This document shows, in pieces, positions 29,425 through 42,887 of a stretch of DNA of 64,000 nt. Source of the stretch: [Mycobacterium] zoologicum (GTDB lineage Bacteria; Actinomycetota; Actinomycetes; Mycobacteriales; Mycobacteriaceae). The stretch is taken from contig NZ_CP083985.1 in the NCBI RefSeq assembly GCF_020172665.1, forward strand, positions 2,044,326 through 2,108,325, read 5' to 3'. The first letter of the stretch is position 1; the number at the start of each line of letters is the position of its first letter. The notes beneath the pieces are model-generated. The model searched no databases. It saw only the letters and a list, made by a program, of their open reading frames with translations, and was not told where the DNA came from. A program made the translations under genes and the position numbers.

Positions 29425-30510
29425 CTAGGCGGCCTTCGGCCTCGGCCGAGGTGGTCGCACCCCGGCCAGCGAGAAGGTGCTGTGCACCAGCGATCCCGCT
29501 CGCTCGATCAGGCTCATCCGCCGTGACACCCGCGGAACGTAGTGCATTCCGTTGTCGCGCCGGCTCTTCGGAGGCGCCATGAACCACGGTGCCTCCTCCA
29601 GGGGTGCGTCGGCACCGAGCTTGCCCTGCTCGCGCTTGTAGCCGGCCAGTGCACGCGGATGCAGCCGGATCTCCTCGGGCACGAAGTTGAACGCGAGGTG
29701 ACTGAACTTGCCGATCAGCCGGAACAGGACCTCGTCTCCCTCGGACCAGCGCAGGCCGGCCTTCTCCCGCACTACCGGCTCGAACAGGCCGGCGGCGATC
29801 CAGCGCTGCACACCCAGCATCGGCTTGAACAGCTGGTCCCACATTCCGGTGGGCATCATGACGAACCACGGCTTGGGGATGCGCATGTAGAGGATGTCCT
29901 GCGCGGCTTTGGTGAGCTCCAGGTCGTCTTCGCAGACCCGGTCCCAGTACTCGCAGAAGTCTTCCCAGCTCTTGGGTACCGGCCGCATGCTCATGCCGTA
30001 CATCCGGTACCACTGCACGTGTTCGTCGAACAGCTGGTGCTTCTCGGCTTCGGTGAGCCCGCCGCAGAAGTACTCGCCCAGCTTGATGATCAGCATGAAG
30101 AACGTGGCGTGCGCCCAGTAGAAGGTCTCGGGGTCCAGGGCGTGATAGCGCCGGCCCTGGGAGTCGATGCCCTTGATGTCGCGGTGGTAGTCGCGGACGG
30201 CGGCGCCGGTGTGCTGGGAGCGGGCCCCGTCGTAGACCACGCCCATGATCGGGTACACCGACCGTGTCACGCGCTGCAGTGGCTCGTTGAACAGGCTGGA
30301 GTGCTGCTCCACGCCGGCTCCCAGGCCGGGATACATGTTCTCGATGGCACCGATCCACATGCCCATCACGCCGGTGCGGATGTCGCCGAAGTACTTCCAG
30401 GTCAGCGACTCTGACGTCAACGGTTCGACGGCCGGGACGGGCTTGGGGGCAACCGGGTCGGCGTGCTGGGGCAGCTGCTCGGTGGACGTGGTCGTTGTCA
30501 AGGTCATCAC
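29425..30510 (-). CDS. MpaB-like (DUF2236) oxygenase family protein (Rv1645c type)
   Basis: A 361-residue protein of the DUF2236/MpaB family, heme-dependent enzymes related to latex-clearing oxygenases. Family landmarks are GMWIGAIENMYPGLGAGVEQHS, RVTRSVYPIMGVVYDG, HRDIKGIDSQGRRYHALDPETFYWAHATFF and GDEVLFRLIGKFSHLAFNFVP. His residues in the YHALDP..WAHATF region are potential heme ligands. It matches Rv1645c by position. A near-perfect 32-base palindrome 31 bases upstream of the start suggests control by a dimeric repressor of TetR type, though no such regulator is adjacent. The substrate is unknown. Confidence 0.82.
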   Translation of the reverse strand: MMTLTTTTSTEQLPQHADPVAPKPVPAVEPLTSESLTWKYFGDIRTGVMGMWIGAIENMYPGLGAGVEQHSSLFNEPLQRVTRSVYPIMGVVYDGARSQHTGAAVRDYHRDIKGIDSQGRRYHALDPETFYWAHATFFMLIIKLGEYFCGGLTEAEKHQLFDEHVQWYRMYGMSMRPVPKSWEDFCEYWDRVCEDDLELTKAAQDILYMRIPKPWFVMMPTGMWDQLFKPMLGVQRWIAAGLFEPVVREKAGLRWSEGDEVLFRLIGKFSHLAFNFVPEEIRLHPRALAGYKREQGKLGADAPLEEAPWFMAPPKSRRDNGMHYVPRVSRRMSLIERAGSLVHSTFSLAGVRPPRPRPKAA

Positions 30511-30541
30511 GTCTCCTCAATCGATCGAAACTGAAACCACG

Positions 30542-30573
30542 ATAATTGTGACAACGCTTGTTGTCTACATTAT
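30542..30573. promoter_or_regulatory. palindromic operator upstream of the MpaB-like gene
   Basis: The core GACAAC-GCTT-GTTGTC at 30550-30565 is a perfect inverted repeat. Extended half-sites ATAAT-N3-GACAAC on both sides match except for three central bases of each arm, giving 14-base arms. The size and symmetry fit a TetR-family operator. It lies in the divergent region between the MpaB-like gene and the adenylate cyclase gene and could affect either. Confidence 0.6.
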
Positions 30574-30665
30574 CCGGGCGCGTCGCGGCTGGAAAATCGA
30601 GAGTGTCGCGCGCCACGTCGCTACGTCGTTGCCGCTAGCCGTTACAGCCACCTACTCTGAGGCGC

Positions 30666-31562
30666 ATGGACCTTGAGTCGGTCGGCGAACACGCCGGCGA
30701 GCTCGAGGAAGCGGGAGAGATGGCCGAGCACGTCCGCCGCCGTTCGTTCTTCCTCGATGACGCCGCTGCCTGGCTGAACCGCACCACCAACGACGACCGA
30801 GTGGTCGAGCTGGTGCGCCGGGTGCGCCGCTCGCTTCCCGGCGACCCGGACTTCGGCGACCCGCTGTCCACCGCGGGCGAAGGCGGCCCGCAGACCGCGG
30901 CGCGGGCGGCCGACCGCCTGATGGGGGATCGGTCCGCGGCGTCTCGTGAGGTCAGCCTGGGTGCGTTGCAGGTCTGGCAGGCACTGACCCAGCGGGTGTC
31001 GCGGGTTCCGGGCAACGCCGAGGCGACGCTGGTCTTCACCGACCTGGTCGGTTTCTCCACCTGGTCGCTGCAGTCCGGTGACGATGCCACCCTCACCCTG
31101 CTGCGACGGGTGTCGCAGGCCGTCGAGCCGCCGCTGCTCGACGCCGGCGGCCGGATCGTCAAGCGGATGGGCGACGGGTTGATGGCGGTGTTCCGCAACC
31201 CGCTGGTGGCGGTGGCCGCGGTGCTGCAGGCGCAGGAGGCCATCGCAACGGTCGAGGTCAATGGTCATACGCCGCGGATGCGGGTCGGTATCCACACCGG
31301 TCGGCCGCAACGGCTGGCCGACGACTGGCTGGGCGTGGACGTCAACATCGCCGCCCGGGTCATGGAACGGGCCACCAAGGGCGGCATCGTGGTGTCCGGA
31401 CCGACCCTGGAGCGCATCGCGCCCGAGGAACTCGCGGAGCTGGGTGTGGTGGCCAAACGGGCCCGCCGTCAGGTGCTGGCGCCCAAGACCACCGGTGTGC
31501 CGGCCGACCTGATGATGTATCGGCTCAAGGTGGTTGACCGCGAGACGCCCGCCGAGGGCTGA
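30666..31562 (+). CDS. class III adenylate cyclase (Rv1647 type)
   Basis: A 298-residue cytosolic class III nucleotide cyclase, homologous to Rv1647, which makes cAMP from ATP. All the catalytic positions appear present: first metal Asp126 in VFTDLVGFS, substrate-selecting Lys166 and second metal Asp170 in RIVKRMGDG, Asp225 in LGVDVN as the second specificity residue, and Asn227 and Arg231 for the transition state. The N-terminal ~110 residues are helical (a possible pH- or dimer-sensing segment). TACTCT lies 7 bases before the ATG, so the message may be leaderless, although GAGG in that spacer could also act as a ribosome binding site. Confidence 0.92.
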   Translation: MDLESVGEHAGELEEAGEMAEHVRRRSFFLDDAAAWLNRTTNDDRVVELVRRVRRSLPGDPDFGDPLSTAGEGGPQTAARAADRLMGDRSAASREVSLGALQVWQALTQRVSRVPGNAEATLVFTDLVGFSTWSLQSGDDATLTLLRRVSQAVEPPLLDAGGRIVKRMGDGLMAVFRNPLVAVAAVLQAQEAIATVEVNGHTPRMRVGIHTGRPQRLADDWLGVDVNIAARVMERATKGGIVVSGPTLERIAPEELAELGVVAKRARRQVLAPKTTGVPADLMMYRLKVVDRETPAEG

Positions 31563-31675
31563 CCGCGAATCCCGCGCACGAGTGGAGGAACCCGGTTCCT
31601 TGGAATAGGCTGCGTGAGCAACATAACTTTCTGGGTCGTCCACTCAGGTCATCTTCAGTGCAGAAGCGGGGAATC

Positions 31676-36866
<5,191 letters not shown>

Positions 36867-36867
<1 letters not shown>

Positions 36868-39347
36868 TGCGTATTCCCTACAGCTGGCTGCGCGAGGTAC
36901 TGACCGCGGGCGCACCGGGTTTCGACATCTCCGCGCAGGAGATGGAGGAGGCGCTGCTGCGGGTCGGCCACGAGGTCGAGGACGTACACACCCTGGGGCC
37001 GGTCACCGGCCCGTTCAAGATCGGCCGGGTCGTCGACATCGAGGAACTCACCGAGTTCAAGAAACCCATCCGGGCCTGCCGTGTCGACGTCGGCGAAGCG
37101 CAGCCGCGTGACATCGTGTGCGGCGCCACCAATTTCGCGGTCGGTGATCTGGTGGCCGTGGCGCTGCCGGGAGCGGTGCTGCCCGGTGATTTCGCCATCG
37201 CCACCCGCAAGACCTACGGCCGCACCTCCGACGGAATGATCTGCTCGGCGTCGGAAATACGTTTGAGCACCGACCATTCCGGCATCCTGGTGTTGCCGGC
37301 GGGTACCGCCGAACCGGGTGCCGACGCCCGTGAGGTGCTGGGCCTCGACGACGTGGTCTACGAGCTGGCGATCACCCCGGACCGCGGCTACTGCATGTCG
37401 GTGCGCGGTCTTGCCCGCGACCTGGCCTGCGCCCTGGACATCGACTTCGCCGATCCCGCTGCGGTTCCGGCGCTGCCGGCCGAGGGCGAGGCCTGGCCGC
37501 TGAGCGTGCAACCGGGCACCGGGGTGCGCCGCTTCGCGCTGCGCAGCGTCACCGGCATCGACCCGGCGGCGGTCTCGCCCTGGTGGCTGCAACGCCGGCT
37601 GGCGCTGTGCGGCATCCGGGCGATCTCCCCGGCCGTCGACACCACCAACTACGTCATGGTCGAACTCGGCCACCCGATGCACGCCCACGACCGGGCCCGC
37701 ATCACCGGCGGATTCGGCGTCCGTTTCGCCGCGGCCGGCGAGACCGTCACCACCCTCGATGACGTCGAGCGCAAGCTGGATGCGGCCGACGTGCTCATCG
37801 TCGACGACGTGGCCACCGCCGCGATCGGCGGCGTGATGGGCTCGGGCAGCACCGAAATGCGGGACGACTCCACCGATGTGCTGCTGGAGGCCGCGATCTG
37901 GGACCCCGCGGCGGTGTCACGCACCGCGCGGCGGCTGCACCTGCCCAGTGAAGCCGCGCGGCGCTACGAACGCTCCGTGGACCCGGCCATCTCGGTGGCC
38001 GTGCTGGACCGCTGCGCGACCCTGCTCGCCGAAATCGCCGGGGGAGTCATCGGGGCAGGCCTGACCGACTGGCGCGGTGAGCCGGCGGTTCAGGACTGGA
38101 GTCAGGCGCCCATCGAGATCGCCGCCGACCTGCCTGACCGCTTCGCCGGGGTGAGCTACCCGCAGGGCACCACAGTGCGTCGCCTGACCCAGATCGGTTG
38201 TGCGGTAACGGGTACCGAGGTGCTGACCGTCACCCCGCCGAGTTGGCGGCCGGACCTGCGCCAGCCCGCCGACCTGGTCGAGGACGTGCTGCGGCTGGAG
38301 GGGCTGGAGACCATCCCGTCGGTGCTGCCCGCCGCACCGGCCGGGCGCGGCCTGACCGCCGCCCAGCGGCGCCGCCGTGCGATCGGCAAGTCACTGGCGC
38401 TGGCCGGCTACGTCGAGGTACTGGGTTCGGTGTTCTTGCCGGCCGGGGTGTTCGACACCTGGGGCCTGCCCGACGACGACCCGCGCCGCGCCACGGTGTC
38501 GGTACTCAATCCGCTGGAATCCGACCGGCCGCAGCTGGCCAGCACCCTGCTGCCCGGGCTGCTGGAAGCCTTGGGGCGCAACGTGTCCCGCGGCATGAGC
38601 GACGTCGCGCTGTTCGCGATCGCCCAGGTGGTGCAGTCGGCGGGCCCGGCCGAGTTCCCGGCCGTCACGCCCGTCCGGCGTCCCACCGACGCCGAGATCG
38701 CGGCCATCGATGCCGCCTTGCCGCGTCAGCCGCAACACATCGCGGTGGCGCTGACCGGCCTGGCCGAACCGCGTGGCCCGTGGGGCCCGGGCCGGCCGGC
38801 CGACGCCGCCGACGCCATCGAGGCCGCCCGGGTGATCGCCCGCGCCGCCGGTGTCGAGGTGACGCTGCGCGCCGGGGCGTACCTGCCGTGGCATCCGGGC
38901 CGCTGCGCCGAGGTGCTGATCGCCGACACCGTGATCGGGCACGCCGGGCAGCTGCATCCGGCCGTCATCGAACGCGCCGGACTGCCCAAGGGCACCTGTG
39001 CGGTCGAGTTGAACCTGGATGCCATCCCGGTGAGCGCGGCGCTGCCTGCGCCGCGGGTGTCGCCGTTCCCGGCGGTGTTCCAGGACGTCGCGCTGGTGGT
39101 CGATGAGGCGGTGACCGCCGCATCGGTGGCTGACGCGGTTCGTGAGGGCGCCGGTGAGCTGCTGGAGGACGTCGCGCTGTTCGACGTCTACACCGGCCCG
39201 CAGGTCGGCGAGGGCCGCAAGTCGCTGGCGTTCGCGCTGCGCTTTCGAGCCGCCGATCGCACGCTGACCGAGGACGAGGCGAGTGCGGCCCGCGACGCCG
39301 CCGTCGCCTGCGCCGGCGACGCCGTCGGCGCCGCGCTGCGGGGGTAA
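36867..39347 (+). CDS. pheT: phenylalanyl-tRNA synthetase beta subunit
   Basis: An 826-residue beta subunit that carries the editing site and tRNA contacts. Domains in order are the N-terminal B1 and EMAP-like tRNA-binding domain ([19 protein letters not shown] marks its end), the B3/B4 editing region ([41 protein letters not shown]), B5 (about 405-475), the catalytic-like core ([15 protein letters not shown]), and the C-terminal anticodon-binding FDX-ACB domain ([16 protein letters not shown] to the end). It is coupled to pheS by an overlapping ATGA-type junction (TGATG). Confidence 0.96.
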
Positions 39348-39593
39348 CACTTCCCGCGCCGCAGAGGAGCCACGTAGTACCACCGACGGCCGACCGGGCC
39401 ATCGGGGATCGGCAAATGCACCCGGCCCCTCTGCGGATCAGTTGAGGAATTCGCAAGGCGGGTTCAGGCCCGCAATTAAGTAGCTCCCGTCGAATCCGGC
39501 AGATATTGCAGTGGAGCTCTACTGAGCTGGTCGCAGCGAATGCGAGTGACGATTCTCACTGGTTCAACTCGCAGCCGGTGAACGGAGCTGATC
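39348..39593. other. 246-base spacer with a long-range inverted repeat
   Basis: The spacer between pheT and the secreted orphan holds CCGCAGAGG (39359-39367) and its exact complement CCTCTGCGG (39428-39436), 60 bases apart. They could form the base of a long stem or mark the edge of an insertion. A GGAG ribosome binding site sits 7 bases before the next ATG. No gene is supported; a minus-strand frame with MHLPIPDGPVGRRWYY has no other support. Confidence 0.35.
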
Positions 39594-40256
39594 ATGCAAT
39601 TGGCAATTCGTCCCATGGTCACCTTTGGCGTCGCGGTGATCGGCGCCGTCCTGATTCAGGTCACGCCCCTGGCCGAACCCACTGTCGGCTATCGCGGGGT
39701 CGAACTCGCTGCTGCCGTGGACAGCATCGACTTAGTCGGCTCGGTCGATGCGTTGGTCGCCGGTGCGTGGACGGCAGGAGTCGGAGTGTCCACCGCCGAT
39801 CTCGGCTCCGAGCAGCCGAACCCCGCCGACATGGTCCTCCCTCTGTACCTGGACCCGGAATTTTGGCAGGCTTGGTGGGACGAGCTGACAACCGGTAACG
39901 GCGTCGGCGCCTGGTTCATGCTGATCAATGCCGCAGCGGAGCTTCCCATAATCGGCCCCATTTTCTCGGTCATAGGGCTTGCCTCAATATTCGTGCCAAT
40001 GTGGTTGGCTACCATTCCGCATATTGAGTTTTCTGGCTTCGACGGCAATCCTGCCGTTGCCGAGGGAGTGGGAGTTCTGGGAGACGGTGCAGCCCCTGAC
40101 TTGGATCTCGGTGCCGTGATGTCGATCCTGGACTCCAGTGCGACAGGCGACCTGGGCAGCGCATTCGACTCTGCCGGAGTTGCGGACATCGCGACAGTGC
40201 CCGACATCAGCCCGATCCCGGACCTCGACGGGGTTCTGACGAGTCTCATGCCCTGA
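39594..40256 (+). CDS. hypothetical secreted or surface protein
   Basis: A 220-residue protein with an N-terminal signal peptide (QLAIRPMVTFGVAVIGAVLIQVTP). This RP-x-VT-x-GVA-x-x-GA style of signal is common in exported mycobacterial orphan proteins. The mature part has a tryptophan-rich helix (YLDPEFWQAWWDELTTGNGV), two hydrophobic stretches (WFMLINAAAELPIIGPIFSV and IGLASIFVPMWLA) and an acidic, low-complexity C-terminus (DLDLGAVMSILDSSATGDLG). I do not recognise a named family. It lies where M. tuberculosis has PE_PGRS30, between pheT and argC. A membrane or outer-membrane location is possible. Confidence 0.7.
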   Translation: MQLAIRPMVTFGVAVIGAVLIQVTPLAEPTVGYRGVELAAAVDSIDLVGSVDALVAGAWTAGVGVSTADLGSEQPNPADMVLPLYLDPEFWQAWWDELTTGNGVGAWFMLINAAAELPIIGPIFSVIGLASIFVPMWLATIPHIEFSGFDGNPAVAEGVGVLGDGAAPDLDLGAVMSILDSSATGDLGSAFDSAGVADIATVPDISPIPDLDGVLTSLMP

Positions 40257-40269
40257 TGCCGAGCGACAA

Positions 40270-41469
40270 CTACAGCAGCACAGGGCGTTCGGTCTCCCAG
40301 AGCGCACGCCACTGGTGTTCCTCGTCACTCTTCTGGCGGTTGAGTTCCGCCGATGGGCTGCTGAGGTGAATCTCGGGGGGCTCGGCGAAGAAGTCGCCCG
40401 CGCCCCGCGACGACGCGCCGGCCCCGGTGTCCAGATAGCAGTAGCCCTGTCCGGAGAGTTCCTCGGTGCGGTCGAGGATCCCCAGATAGTGCAGGGCACT
40501 GCGGGTCGCCGACACCGCGCCGTTGCGGGCGAACGCCGCTGCCTTGGGCAACGATCGACCCCAGGGCGTGGTGACGGTCGTGGTGTCGCCAATCGCGTAG
40601 ATGCCCGGATGTCGGGTTGCCATGGTGGCGGTATCGACGCTGATCCAGTCCTCGTCACCGATGGTGATGGCCGGGCGGTGCGGCGGGATGAACATCAACA
40701 AGTCGAAACCGGCCTCGGTGCCGTTGTCGAAGGTGACTACCCGGCGCGCTGCGTCAACGGCGGCGACCTGATGTTCGGCGTGGAATGCGATGCCACGCTG
40801 CCGCAGGAGCTCGACGAGCTCGCCCCCCGCGTAGGGGCCGGCGGACGGCATGGGTTGCACTTCGGGCGTGTAGGCGGTGATCTCGGTGGCGGCTCGTGCA
40901 CCCGTGGTCTCCAGCAGGTCGGCGGCAAGCATCGCGCCCTCGTAAGGAGCCACCGGGCAGCGATAGACCGGTGAGGTCACCAGGAACATCAGTCGCCCGC
41001 CGGTGAAGCCGCTCAGGGCACGATGCGCCTCGGCTGCGGCGTCCCGGTCGTAGTAGTGAACCGCCACCCCTGTGGCCACCGCGTCGGCCAGCCCGGGCAC
41101 GCGATCCACGGCATTGCGTGCACCGGTGGCCAGGATCAGGGCATCGAACTCCAGCGTGGTGTCGTCATCGAGGGTGACCTGTTGCCGCTGCGGGTCGACC
41201 GCGCTTACTCGACCGGTGACCCGGTTGACCCGGTTCAGTGCGGCCTCGGTGGGCCGGATCGGCACGCTGTCTGGTGCCCGCCAGCCTCGCATGACCCACG
41301 GCAGGGTGAATCCGAGGAAATGGGAGAAGTCCTCGTCGACGATGGTGATGTCGATCTTGTCGAGTATTGCTGCTGCCGAGCCGAATTCGGCTATCTCCTT
41401 GATAACGCTCAAGCCGCCGACGCCGGCTCCGAGGATGAGCAGTTTCTTTGCGCCGGGGGCGTGCGGCAT
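40270..41469 (-). CDS. sulfide:quinone oxidoreductase-like flavoprotein
   Basis: A 399-residue FAD enzyme of the SQR/flavocytochrome c sulfide dehydrogenase family, likely to oxidise sulfide to persulfide or polysulfide and pass electrons to quinone. FAD-binding GAGVGGLS is at 14-21, LILATGAR is at 111-118 and the second FAD motif GIYAIGDTT is at 289-297. The two redox cysteines expected in SQR are present as Cys171 (PVYRCPVAPYEG) and Cys344 (GQGYCYLDTGAG). A short amphipathic C-terminus (ALWETERPVLL) could touch the membrane. It is divergent from a DUF2892 gene, with twin CsoR/CstR-like palindromes between them, which supports a role in sulfide or persulfide handling. Confidence 0.82.
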   Translation of the reverse strand: MPHAPGAKKLLILGAGVGGLSVIKEIAEFGSAAAILDKIDITIVDEDFSHFLGFTLPWVMRGWRAPDSVPIRPTEAALNRVNRVTGRVSAVDPQRQQVTLDDDTTLEFDALILATGARNAVDRVPGLADAVATGVAVHYYDRDAAAEAHRALSGFTGGRLMFLVTSPVYRCPVAPYEGAMLAADLLETTGARAATEITAYTPEVQPMPSAGPYAGGELVELLRQRGIAFHAEHQVAAVDAARRVVTFDNGTEAGFDLLMFIPPHRPAITIGDEDWISVDTATMATRHPGIYAIGDTTTVTTPWGRSLPKAAAFARNGAVSATRSALHYLGILDRTEELSGQGYCYLDTGAGASSRGAGDFFAEPPEIHLSSPSAELNRQKSDEEHQWRALWETERPVLL

Positions 41470-41537
41470 GGGTGCTTCCTTCCATCGGTGGTTCGGTGCG
41501 GGTCTGGCTCAACCGCGGTCCGGGGCAAGATCCGGTA

Positions 41538-41553
41538 ATACCCGCTGGGGTAT
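41538..41553. promoter_or_regulatory. CsoR/CstR-like operator, site 1
   Basis: ATACCC-GCTG-GGGTAT is a perfect 6-4-6 palindrome. The TACCC-N4-GGGTA core resembles operators of CsoR-family sensors, which include CstR-type persulfide sensors. It lies 69 bases from the SQR start on the SQR side of the divergent region. Confidence 0.68.
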
Positions 41554-41558
41554 ATTTG

Positions 41559-41574
41559 ATACCCTAGCGGGTAT
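41559..41574. promoter_or_regulatory. CsoR/CstR-like operator, site 2
   Basis: ATACCC-TAGC-GGGTAT is a second perfect 6-4-6 palindrome with the same arms. Its centre is exactly 21 bases (two helical turns) from that of site 1, so two regulator tetramers could bind the same face of the DNA. TATATT at 41551-41556, between the sites, could be the -10 element for the DUF2892 gene. Confidence 0.68.
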
Positions 41575-41619
41575 ACGCAGTGCGGTCCAGTGCGGCCGCG
41601 GACACGAGGGAATGCACCG

Positions 41620-41913
41620 ATGGAATGCGACCAAGCTGCTACTGGAACTGAACGGGTGACCTTCAAGCCGCCGCGCCCACCGGGGTGGCCCTTGGAGCGT
41701 GTTCTGCATCTGATGGCGGGGACCGTGGTGCTGACCAGCGCAACGCTGGCGTACCTCTTTGGCCCGCTGTGGCTCATCCTGACCGGCTTTGTGGGCGCCA
41801 GTCTGCTCCTCGACGCATCCGTGGGCTGGTGTCCGGCGAGCCTGGTGCTGTACCGCCTCGGTATACGCACTTCCGCGGAGTGCGGGCTGCACCGAGCCAG
41901 CCGCATTCCGTAG
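41620..41913 (+). CDS. DUF2892 (YgaP-type) membrane protein
   Basis: A 97-residue protein with the DUF2892 domain, the two-helix membrane segment found alone or fused to rhodaneses in sulfur-metabolism loci. The core is WPLERVLHLMAGTVVLTSATLA, LFGPLWLILTGFVGASLLLD and GWCPASLVLYRLGI, with Cys71 in the conserved GWCP motif and an extra Cys88. GAGGGA lies 8 bases before the ATG at 41620. It is divergent from the SQR gene and shares the operator pair, so it is probably induced together with it. DUF2892 proteins are suspected to move or handle persulfide sulfur, but this is unproven. Confidence 0.8.
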   Translation: MECDQAATGTERVTFKPPRPPGWPLERVLHLMAGTVVLTSATLAYLFGPLWLILTGFVGASLLLDASVGWCPASLVLYRLGIRTSAECGLHRASRIP

Positions 41914-42005
41914 CGGCCTGTTGCGAAACCCTGTGCGGGTGCATGCTGGGTGGCACGGCTCCGCATGACTGCGGGGTGCGGGGGAGTCTCCCGAAGGGAT
42001 CGCAC

Positions 42006-42887
42006 ATGGCGGCCGTTCATCACCGCTACCTCACCGTCGACGGGCACCGGATGTTCTTCCGCCAGGCGGGGGAGCCTGATTCGCCCGCCGTGGTGCTGTT
42101 GCACGGTTTTCCGACCAGCTCATACATGTTCCGGAACCTGGTGCCGTTGCTCGCCGACCGCTACCACGTCGTCGCGCCGGACCACCTGGGCTTCGGGCTG
42201 TCCGACGCCCCGACCGTCGAGGACTTCGACTACACCTTCGACGGCCTCACCGAGCTGACCGCGAGCTTGCTGCGAGCCCTGGGAATCCGCCGCTACGCGA
42301 TGTACGTCCAGGATTACGGCGCACCGATCGGATGGCGGTTGGCGCTGGATGACCCGGAATCGATCACCGCGATCCTCACGCAGAACGGCAACGCCTACGA
42401 CGCCGGATTTGTCGAGAGCTTCTGGAAGACGGTGCGGGACTACCAGTTTGCCCAGACCCCCGAGAGCGAGGCCGCGGTCCGGCAGTTCCTCACTCTCGAG
42501 GCCACCCGATGGCAGTACGTCACCGGAGTGGCCGATGAGACTCTGGTGGACCCCGAATCCTGGTGGCACGACTACACGTTGCTGTCGCGTCCCGGAAACG
42601 ATCGGGTGCAACTGAAACTGTTCCGGGACTACGCCAGCAACGCACCGATGTATCCCCAGCTGCACGACTACTTCCGGGCCAGCCAGGTGCCGTTGCTCGC
42701 GGTCTGGGGTCGCGGTGATGAGATCTTCGGTCCGGCGGGTGCGGAAGCCTTTGCAGAAGACCTGCCGGCCGCCCAGATCCACCTGCTCGACGGCGGCCAC
42801 TTCCTGCTCGAGTCCGCACTGACCGAGGTCACTGCACTGATCCGCGCCTTCCTCGCCACGGCATTTCGAGAGGAGTCGACTCCATGA
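42006..42887 (+). CDS. alpha/beta hydrolase with Asp nucleophile (haloalkane dehalogenase/epoxide hydrolase type)
   Basis: A 293-residue alpha/beta hydrolase. The nucleophile elbow is YVQDYGAPIG with Asp103 instead of Ser, the mark of haloalkane dehalogenases and epoxide hydrolases. The oxyanion HGFPTSSYMF is at 33-42, the acid is probably Asp238 (WGRGDEIF) and the base His265 (DGGHFLLE). The cap domain (about 130-215) is Trp/Tyr rich. The exact substrate is unknown; the GFPTSSYMFRNL start is also seen in uncharacterised stress-linked hydrolases. It follows the DUF2892 gene after 92 bases and overlaps the next gene by 4 bases (ATGA). Confidence 0.85.
   Translation: MAAVHHRYLTVDGHRMFFRQAGEPDSPAVVLLHGFPTSSYMFRNLVPLLADRYHVVAPDHLGFGLSDAPTVEDFDYTFDGLTELTASLLRALGIRRYAMYVQDYGAPIGWRLALDDPESITAILTQNGNAYDAGFVESFWKTVRDYQFAQTPESEAAVRQFLTLEATRWQYVTGVADETLVDPESWWHDYTLLSRPGNDRVQLKLFRDYASNAPMYPQLHDYFRASQVPLLAVWGRGDEIFGPAGAEAFAEDLPAAQIHLLDGGHFLLESALTEVTALIRAFLATAFREESTP

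Noticed and set aside
39188..39421. Minus-strand frame starting MHLPIPDGPVGRRWYY
   Set aside because: It is mostly antisense to pheT and the sequence after the first residues is low-complexity Ala/Ser.
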